A DNA stretch of 11,446 nucleotides from positions 1-11,446 of the forward strand of contig JAHBMJ010003323.1 of assembly GCA_018398765.1 (NCBI GenBank), read 5' to 3'. How positions within the stretch are numbered: the first letter of the stretch is position 1; each line of letters starts with the position of its first letter. Below are positions 1 through 6,700 of this stretch, in pieces. The notes below the pieces were generated by a model. That model ran no database searches and had not been told where the DNA came from. It saw only the letters and a list, made by a program, of their open reading frames with translations. This stretch comes from Chromera velia. Its lineage: Eukaryota; Sar; Chromeraceae. The position numbers and the translations under genes were made by a program.

Positions 1-18
1 GGGGGGGGGGGGGGGGGG
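1..18. repeat. G homopolymer at the left edge
   Basis: The window opens with an unbroken run of 18 G, followed by AG and purine-rich sequence. It may be a true homopolymer, or an artefact of an assembly end or gap edge. No function can be assigned. Confidence 0.85.
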
Positions 19-445
19 AGAAAGAAAGTCAGCTAGAAAGAAACGTCGAAAGGCAGGAAAATGCATCAAACAGACCGATAGAATAGATCTTCTTTTCTTG
101 AAATGCAAAACAGAGAGAGTTCGAGAAAAAAGAGCGAAAAAACGAGAGAAAGAATCTATATCTGTATGAGTGTATTCGGAGTGCACTTTACTCTTTTTCT
201 TTTCTCTCTGTCGTCCTGAGTGGAAGAAGCAGGAAGTGATCGAGATGCGATTTTTTTGGGAGCTGTAGAGGCACCGGATTCTACCCTCTACACTTTTCGA
301 GTCCCTTCCCCATATTGTCAACGTGATCTTTTCTTCTTTTGTCTCGTGGGGGTAGTGAGGTGGGCAGACAGACAGACTATATGGTTTCTTTCGCTCCTTG
401 CCAGACACACTATACGTTTCTTCTTCTTCTCCCTCCTTTTCTTGC
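19..445. other. Non-coding stretch, purine-rich on the plus strand, no gene recognised
   Basis: This stretch contains GA-rich runs (19-170) and a mixed part (180-420). No conserved coding signal was found on either strand. I searched the minus strand here and up to 1450 for the missing C-terminal exon of the SdhAF2-like gene (a short Asp/Trp-containing segment in phase 0 after a pyrimidine tract plus AG) and found nothing convincing. It may be intron or 3' flank of that gene. Confidence 0.6.
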
Positions 446-561
446 CAGACAGACAGACACAGACAGACACAGACGCAGACACAGACACAGAGACAGACAC
501 AGACACAGACACACACAGACACACACAGACAGACACAGACAGGCACAGGCACAGGCACAGA

Positions 562-608
<47 letters not shown>

Positions 609-609
609 A

Positions 610-644
<35 letters not shown>

Positions 645-1026
645 ACACACAGACACAGACACAGACACAGACACACAGACACACAGACACAGACACAGAC
701 ACAGACAGATACAGACAGACACAGACAGACACAGACAGACACAGACAGAGACAGACAGACACAGACAGACACAGACAGACACAGACAGACAGACACAGAC
801 AGGCACAGACAGACAGACACAGACAGACAGACAGACAGACAGACAGAGACAGAGACAGAGAGACAGAGACAGACACAGACAGAGAGACAGAGAGACAGAG
901 AGACAGAGAGACAGAGAGACAGAGAGACAGAGAGACAGAGAGACAGAATAGAAAGATAGAAAGATAGAAAGATAGAAAGATAGAAAGATAGAAAGATAGA
1001 AAGATAGAAAGAAAGAAAGAAAGAAA
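446..1026. repeat. Composite simple-sequence satellite of hexamer and octamer blocks
   Basis: At least five adjoining blocks are visible. 446-540 is mostly CAGACA/ACAGAC hexamers. 541-642 is 17 hexamers in register, 15 AGGCAC and two AGACAC (559-564, 607-612). 643-880 returns to CAGACA-type units with GACA runs. 881-944 is eight perfect copies of AGAGAGAC. 951-1006 is seven copies of GAAAGATA, passing into GAAA repeats up to about 1026. Each block differs from the next by small substitutions (GACA to GGCA to GAGA to GATA), which suggests stepwise slippage. The whole array lacks T on the plus strand until the GATA block. Because 6 is a multiple of 3 and the units lack stops, long spurious ORFs run across it on both strands. 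Confidence 0.95.
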
Positions 1027-1450
1027 TGAAGCAAGAAAGAAAAAAAGAAAAATCAAAGGAAAGACAGCAAGGAAGGAAGGACAAAGCAAAGAGAAAAAAG
1101 ATATACCAACGGACGGACAAAGAGAAAGACCGGCAGGCACGCAGAGGGAAAGACAGAACGAATGAACAAAAGAAAAAAGAAAGAGCGGAAGACTGTATTG
1201 CGACACATAGATCGACACACATAGATCGACAGGAAAGTAGGCAGGAAAGGACAGAAACGAAGGAACCAAGCATGCAGGCAGGTGGGCAGGCAAGCGAGGT
1301 GGGAGGCAGTCAAAAAAGGTAGGAAGGAAAAACGGAAGGAAGGAGGACAAAACGAAGGAGGGAAGAAGGCAGAAGCGGAGATAGATGGGGGGCGAAAAAA
1401 GAGTGGCAAAGAAGAGGCCGAAGAAGAAGAGAGAGATACATGAAACTGAC
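1027..1450. other. Purine-rich stretch between the satellite and the SdhAF2-like exon
   Basis: The plus strand is dominated by GA, GGAA and GCAGG motifs, so the minus (transcribed) strand is pyrimidine-rich like the introns of the TSP1/vWA gene. It follows directly after the splice donor of the SdhAF2-like exon. The simplest reading is the 5' part of an intron. No exon was recognised in it. Confidence 0.5.
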
Positions 1451-1990
1451 CATGAGGCTAACAAACTCGAACAATTGGTTTGTCTCCAGAGAATAAACAT
1501 ACCGAGATGCGAACCCGCCCACAATCGTTTCCAACTCCAGGTGCCCGATGTGCCGCGACCGAAAAAGGATTTGATCTCCTAGCTTTCTCTTCCTCCCGGG
1601 ATCTAATTGGAAGTGTTTCGAGGTCAACGAAGGTCTTTCTTCAGCCTTTTCATGAGGAGACCCAGCAGAGAGGGAAGCGCCCGGTGGGGCGCTCTCCGGG
1701 TCTCTGTCGGGCGCCGAGGAGAAATTCTGAGGGAGCTTCTCGATTCCAAAGAACTTAAAATTTTCGTTTGGAGGGTTCCTTCTCGTCCATCTGCGGGGTG
1801 AGACGCCCATTGTGACTGGCACATGGTCCCTTCTGGGCGGTGTCCGTCTCCTCGCAAACAGGAGCCCCCGTCTACGTGAAGGAGACGGAGACGGCCGCAG
1901 GTTCGACACAGAAGAGAAGGACCGTGCTCGGACGAAGCGGGAAGTCTGCAAAAGCCATCGCATTGCCTCGATAGTTTTGCAACAAATCAC
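1451..1990 (-). CDS. SDHAF2: SdhAF2/SdhE-like succinate dehydrogenase assembly factor, first coding exon (C-terminus not found)
   Basis: Seen: 180 codons are open from an ATG at 1990 to a GTCAGT donor at 1450-1445 (phase 0). The N-terminus is Arg/Ser-rich and almost free of acids, like a mitochondrial presequence; Met10 (1963) gives the cleaner presequence and is an equally good start. Residues about 133-180 match the SdhE/SdhAF2 fold: a basic RKRKL stretch, an LFRSRHIG segment, then LELE and GGFAS. Known of the family: SdhAF2 promotes covalent attachment of FAD to the flavoprotein subunit of succinate dehydrogenase (complex II) in the mitochondrial matrix, and its RGxxE motif is important. 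Here the motif reads I148-G149-x-x-E152, so Gly and Glu are kept and Arg is Ile. Odd: the family's final helices are missing. Reading past the donor gives only a low-complexity tail that stops at 1310, so at least one more exon is expected, perhaps left of the window. The ~130-residue region before the domain is longer than usual. Domain call fairly sure; function inferred. Confidence 0.66.
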
Positions 1991-2410
1991 TTTAGATTAT
2001 GCAAGGAAGTCGCTTCTTGTTCGAGTCGAAAAGACTGAGAAGGAGGGAGGAGACGGGAAGAAAACGCGTCACCATGGATTCGTTCTGCGATACATGTCAA
2101 ATCCGCTTCTCCCAGGGGGAACTGCCGTGCGCAAACAATTGCTCGACCAACAAAGCTCATCACTGGGTGCAGTTTTGAATGCCATTTGAATGCCAGAGTC
2201 ACAGATGGCCAGGACTGGTCAGTCTGCATGAAGAAACTTATCATCGGAACCATTCACAGCCGGCTCGGACCATCCCGGACCTCTATTGGTGCGGACTAGC
2301 TCTTACTTTTTGTTTTGCCCCGGCCGCGGGTTGCACCGCGTGCTCCAGAATTCCGCCGCCCGCGCGTGCCACAGGGGCTGGAGGGTTTAGGACGGCCAAA
2401 GAAAAACTAC
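1991..2410 (-). promoter_or_regulatory. Upstream region of the SdhAF2-like gene
   Basis: There is no credible gene on either strand; the short ORFs lack recognisable composition or motifs. By position it should hold the 5' UTR and promoter of the minus-strand gene starting at 1990 or 1963. It is GC-rich around 2318-2372 and becomes abruptly AT-rich after about 2410. No specific promoter element was identified. Confidence 0.4.
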
Positions 2411-3310
2411 TGTAGAGGTACTAAAGCGAAAAACATCTTTAAACATCTTAACCCAGTCCAAAAAGGAAAATAAGGGGGGGGATCGAAGGGGGATGAAAAA
2501 ATGAAAATAAATGAAAAATAATGAAAAAAATGTATATTATTTTTTTTTGTTGTAAATGCAATGGAGTACAATGGAGCATTATAGAGGCTAATTGAGACAT
2601 AGAACTTTTCTAATAGTTTAAAGTCATGCTAAGTCATGCATTATCATGTAGTATAATATAGTATGCATCATGCATTATCATGCATGTTTTCAATCATTTT
2701 TAATCTTTCTGCATTTAATTAAGACTGAATCTAAATCGATCTATAAGTCTTTTCAAAGACTCTTTTGCTCGATTGATTTCTAACTACCAAGATCTAAACC
2801 AAGATTTTCACCAAGCATAACACTTGATAGAACGTTGCAAAGCCTTGTACAAAACCGACTTACAATTCCTAGCAATTCTATATAGCTACAATTAACACCT
2901 CACACATTTTATTTTTAGTATACTATACTTTTTAGAATATCAACTTAACTGATTACTAATCCGCCTGAAGTATTTACTTATTACTAAATTTTTATGTGTG
3001 ATTTATAAAAGCATAATAGAAGCCCTGGTATAACTAAAATTCTAGGTAAAATTGGAAGATTTTTAAAAAATAAGTTAATTAATTGTTAGATTAATTGCGA
3101 GCTTAATCATATCACCTGCATAAAAACACATATTGTGTGTGACACATGTTTAACAATTTGAATTGCTGCTGCAAGTAAGTCGATGACAACAGATGCATAG
3201 ATCGATTTGTCAGCAGACTGAAAGAGGGCCCCCAGATGACGACATGCGAAGCCATCTAGAGGTCACTCAAACCAGTGTGACCAATGGTTAAATACAGCAG
3301 AAAGCAAATG
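2411..3310. other. AT-rich, ORF-poor island between two minus-strand genes
   Basis: Base composition changes sharply. The line at 2881-2940, for example, is about 22% GC by hand count, while neighbouring exons are clearly GC-rich. No ORF of 60 codons or more lies within it. It contains a 15-bp direct repeat (2634-2648 and 2668-2682) within a CATGCAT-rich patch, a G8 run at about 2473-2480, and an inverted repeat GGTCAC/GTGACC at 3261-3266/3277-3282. No tRNA, rRNA or organelle gene was recognised. It could be intergenic spacer, a decayed transposable element, or a nuclear insertion of organelle DNA; the sequence alone does not decide. Confidence 0.6.
2634..2682. repeat. 15-bp direct repeat pair, TCATGCATTATCATG
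   Basis: Identical 15-mers occur at 2634-2648 and 2668-2682, 34 bases apart start to start. They sit in a patch of further ATGCAT and GTATAATATAGTATG elements. Function unknown. Confidence 0.85.
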
Positions 3311-3754
3311 ACGAAAGATCAAAGCTTTCTTCCTTTCAAAGTCCCTCCTTTTCGGCCTTTTCTTCAATCCAACCACCTGACTGTGCAGTAAACTCTCTTG
3401 TCCTTCAATAGACAGAGGAAATGGTGAAGAGATTTTTTTTTACGCAACGCGCAGACTCGACGCCTGAGTGCAAACAAAGTCGTCACGCCCCTCCCCCGCC
3501 CTGTCCCCTTCTCACTACCTCGCACGTTAGCCGTTTCAGGAAGCATGAGACAAACTGCATGGTCGTAGAGACAAAGATGGCGAGAGAAGCTACCTTCCCG
3601 GAGACACCCCGTCCAACGACCAGATCGAGCAAAGAGAAAAAGAGACTCACGCAAATCAGAGGGAGAGCCGTTGACGAACAGGCTACAACATCTTCGCCTA
3701 GCGTTTCCCCCCTCTGCGTGCATTCGCTCTCGCTCTGCAGTTGTCACCACAAAA
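3311..3754 (-). other. 3' flank of the TSP1/vWA gene
   Basis: This region lies downstream of the TAA at 3757-3755 on the minus strand and should hold the 3' UTR and termination region. No AATAAA signal is seen on the minus strand close to the stop. ORFs of 130 and 154 codons overlap here on opposite strands but look like shadows: they run into the vWA exon antisense or the 3' flank and show no conserved motif. Confidence 0.45.
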
Positions 3755-6700
3755 TTAAAAGGGGGCAGGGGTCCCAGAAATGGACGCAGCGTTGCTGCTG
3801 TGTGTGGCGGTGACGGTACCGGATGCATCGTCCTTGATGACGACGTTGGCCTTGTACCCGACGGGCTTCATCACGATGTCGTCGCAGGTCTTCTCGATCA
3901 GCTTGGCGATCGTCTCCTCCTCCACGAACTCATCGAACGTCGAGATGGGAATGGTGGAGTCGGTGGAGCTGAGACTGTTCAGGTATCCGATGAAGGAGGT
4001 GTCGGCATTGCCGAGAGGCACCATGATCACACGGATGCCTGCACCGATGGCATCGTTGATGGCGTACTCAGTCATCTGCCGGGCTCCGTGCGAGCAGCAG
4101 GGGTAGCCATCGGAGAAGATCATGATAGTCTGCTTGGCACCCTCGGCTGCCCGGCCACCCTCAACGAGGAGGTTCATGGCATGGGCAACGGCCATGGCGG
4201 TGTTGGTCACAGAGCCCATCCAGGACTTCTCCATGGTGCCTGGGTAAAGACGCTTGATCTCGTCTATGTCGTTGGTCAAGACGGAGTAGGTCTCAACTCC
4301 CCATGAGAAAATGACAGTGCCCAGCTGCAGTGCGGACACACACGAGGAGGGAGACAGTCACGTCGATGCGAGAGACGGGAGAGAAGCCGATCGAGAGAGG
4401 CGTACACAGACCGCACGGGAAACAGCCAGAGACACATAGACAACCACACAGAGACAGAGATCAATAAAGAGAAACCGAGACGAGCACAGAGGGGGGCACA
4501 GATGTGGGGGAGAACGAGATCGCACACAGGGGGAGCAAAACCCAGACGCAGACGGCCACACCAAGAGACGGAGAAAGAGACCAGCAAAGAGGCAAGACAG
4601 ACGGACGCGAAGACTTACAGAAAGATAGGAGAGGACGGAGACAACCACTGAAATCGAAAGAGAGAACGACTGAGACAGACAGACAGACAGTCAGACAGAC
4701 AGTTAGAGAGGCTGACCGACCTGCACGTGAGCGTAGTTGACTTGGTGGGCGATCGCAGAGATACCCTCGACAACCTTAGGCCAGTTCCACCAGCCGATGG
4801 ACCCGGAGGAGTCGACAACGAGGATGATATCCATCTTGGTGTTACAGATGGGAACACCAGGTGCGCAGCTCTGGGTGTTGCAGTCAATCATCTCGTATCT
4901 CTGGGGGTTGCGCTTGCCGGGGCATGTGCCGTCTCCGATGGCCTCGACCTTCACGTGCCTCTCCTTGTACTGCTTCCCGCCACCGCAGTAGGCAGTACAC
5001 TCAGAGTACTCAGTCCAGTCGGTCAGCTCGCAGTCCTTGTCGCAGATGCCGGCGTTGCAGTCAGCAGACTCTTGGAGTGCGGGGCACGCCTCACCTCCGT
5101 TGGCGGGATGCACGGCGATGTCTCTCACTCTGTAGTGAGTTCCCATGCCGCACTCGGCGGAGCAGTGGCTCCACTGACCCCATGGGCTAACCTGAAGGCA
5201 TATGCACAAACGGGTGGGGGGGGGGTGCTAAGAGAGGCACCGAAGGGACAACGGCGTGGGAGAAGAGCACAAACGAGGTTAGCTCCCGTTTCAAGAAACT
5301 GAAGAGCTTGCACACTCGTGCACGCAAACGCACATGTGCAAGAGCAGAAACAAAAGAAGAAAAGGCAGAGGGAGAAAAGGGATGGGAAAAGGGTCGCCTG
5401 CAGGCTCCCTCCTGCTCTCACGCTCTCTCTCGCACACAGACAGGCAGTAAGACTAATGAATCTTTCATTTTCCTCCTCATCTTCCTGGACATGACAGATA
5501 TCAATCAAAGAAAGAAAGAACCGAAGACAAAACAACACGGCCACTCAGACAATGAGGGCAAGGGCCCCGAGAAATGTAGACACACACGCACACGCACACA
5601 CACTCACAACCAAGAGCTTCACGCTCTTCCTTTTCCCCTGGGGGGAGACCGACCGACCTTGCACTTGACGGGGCAGGCGAACATGCTGCACTGAGTTGTG
5701 AGCTCGGGCTCAGGACACTTGGTTCCGTAGGTGGGTGAGGGTTTGATGATGATCTCGCGGGTCCAGGTCTTCATGCCTCCCTCGCATGTCGAGGAACATC
5801 CGGAAGCCTCAAACTCGGACATCTCGCAGTCCCAGATCTCGTTGGGGACAGAGGACATGCGCATGAGCTCGGTCTTGACTCGGATAGACCCGCACATAGC
5901 GGACTTGTGCTCTTTGATGGTCTTCTCGCAGTAGGTCCTGTGCTCCTCGTACTGGTCAAGGGCCTCCTTGTAACCCATCTCGATCGCACGGATGGTCTCC
6001 TTGAGCTCGGTGATGCGCGCAGAGAGGGCGGCACCGTGCTTGGAGCAGAATTCGATGTGGGTGTCCCAGCCGTCGATGTCAATTTCCATGCGCTTGACGG
6101 TCTCTTCGCACACACGCTTGTTCTCGTCTCTGTACGAAATCTCTTCGGTGAGCTCGGCGTCAATGTCCCCACCGAGGTCGGAGAGGGTCTCGAAGAACTG
6201 AGGGCAGAGGGGGGAGCCTGCAAAGGAACAGGTTGCCTCTGCATCAACGTCCTCACCCGCGATCTGCTTGTTCCTGATCTCCTTTGCGAGATCGCGGGCC
6301 CCCTTGTTCTGGGAGCCGGGGGTGCCGCCGAGGTTGACAGCGTTGTAGGAGGGAAGGGGGGTGGTGGCGGCGGGCATGGGGGTGGTGGCGGCGGTCTCAA
6401 TGTGCTGTTGGAGGAGGGTCTCGAGACGATTCTGCATCTCTCTGAACTTCTTGTTGCTCATCTGCACCATCATCTTGGCGGTCTGCGTGTCCTCGAAGGT
6501 GAGGAACGAGACGCCGTCGGAGAAGGAGCAGCGGATAAGGGACATGCCCTTGGAGGAATCAACGAGCTTTTGCTGCTTGTCAGTGAGGTGATATCGGGGC
6601 TTGCGGGAGTCTCCTCCATGTGCAGCGTCTCTGTTCATCCGCTTGTACTGATCGAGGAGAGACTTTGCCTTCTGCTTGACTTCCTCTGTGCTCTTGGCAT

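Noticed and set aside
446-1026. CRISPR-like array
   Set aside because: There are no unique spacers between repeats; it is a continuous satellite in a eukaryotic setting.
220-1273. Long ORFs on both strands rich in His/Arg/Thr/Gln or Leu/Cys/Ser
   Set aside because: They are produced by stop-free hexamer and octamer repeats (446-1026). All overlap each other in several frames and have no non-repeat conserved part.
1310-1450. Read-through C-terminus of the SdhAF2-like ORF
   Set aside because: The 46 residues after the donor are Leu/Ser/Phe/Pro-rich and do not resemble the family's last helices; the GTCAGT donor in phase 0 makes splicing more likely.
3261-3282. Hairpin GGTCAC/GTGACC considered as a tRNA or terminator element
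   Set aside because: No cloverleaf, T-loop or U-run accompanies it, and a 6-bp stem is expected by chance at this scale.
2411-3310. Plastid or mitochondrial gene fragment
   Set aside because: No organelle protein, tRNA or rRNA segment could be recognised by eye, so the organelle origin is kept only as a hypothesis.
3671-5302. Plus-strand ORFs of about 190 to 211 codons (3671-4306, 4727-5302)
   Set aside because: Both are antisense shadows of the vWA and TSP1 exons, whose domains are recognisable on the minus strand.
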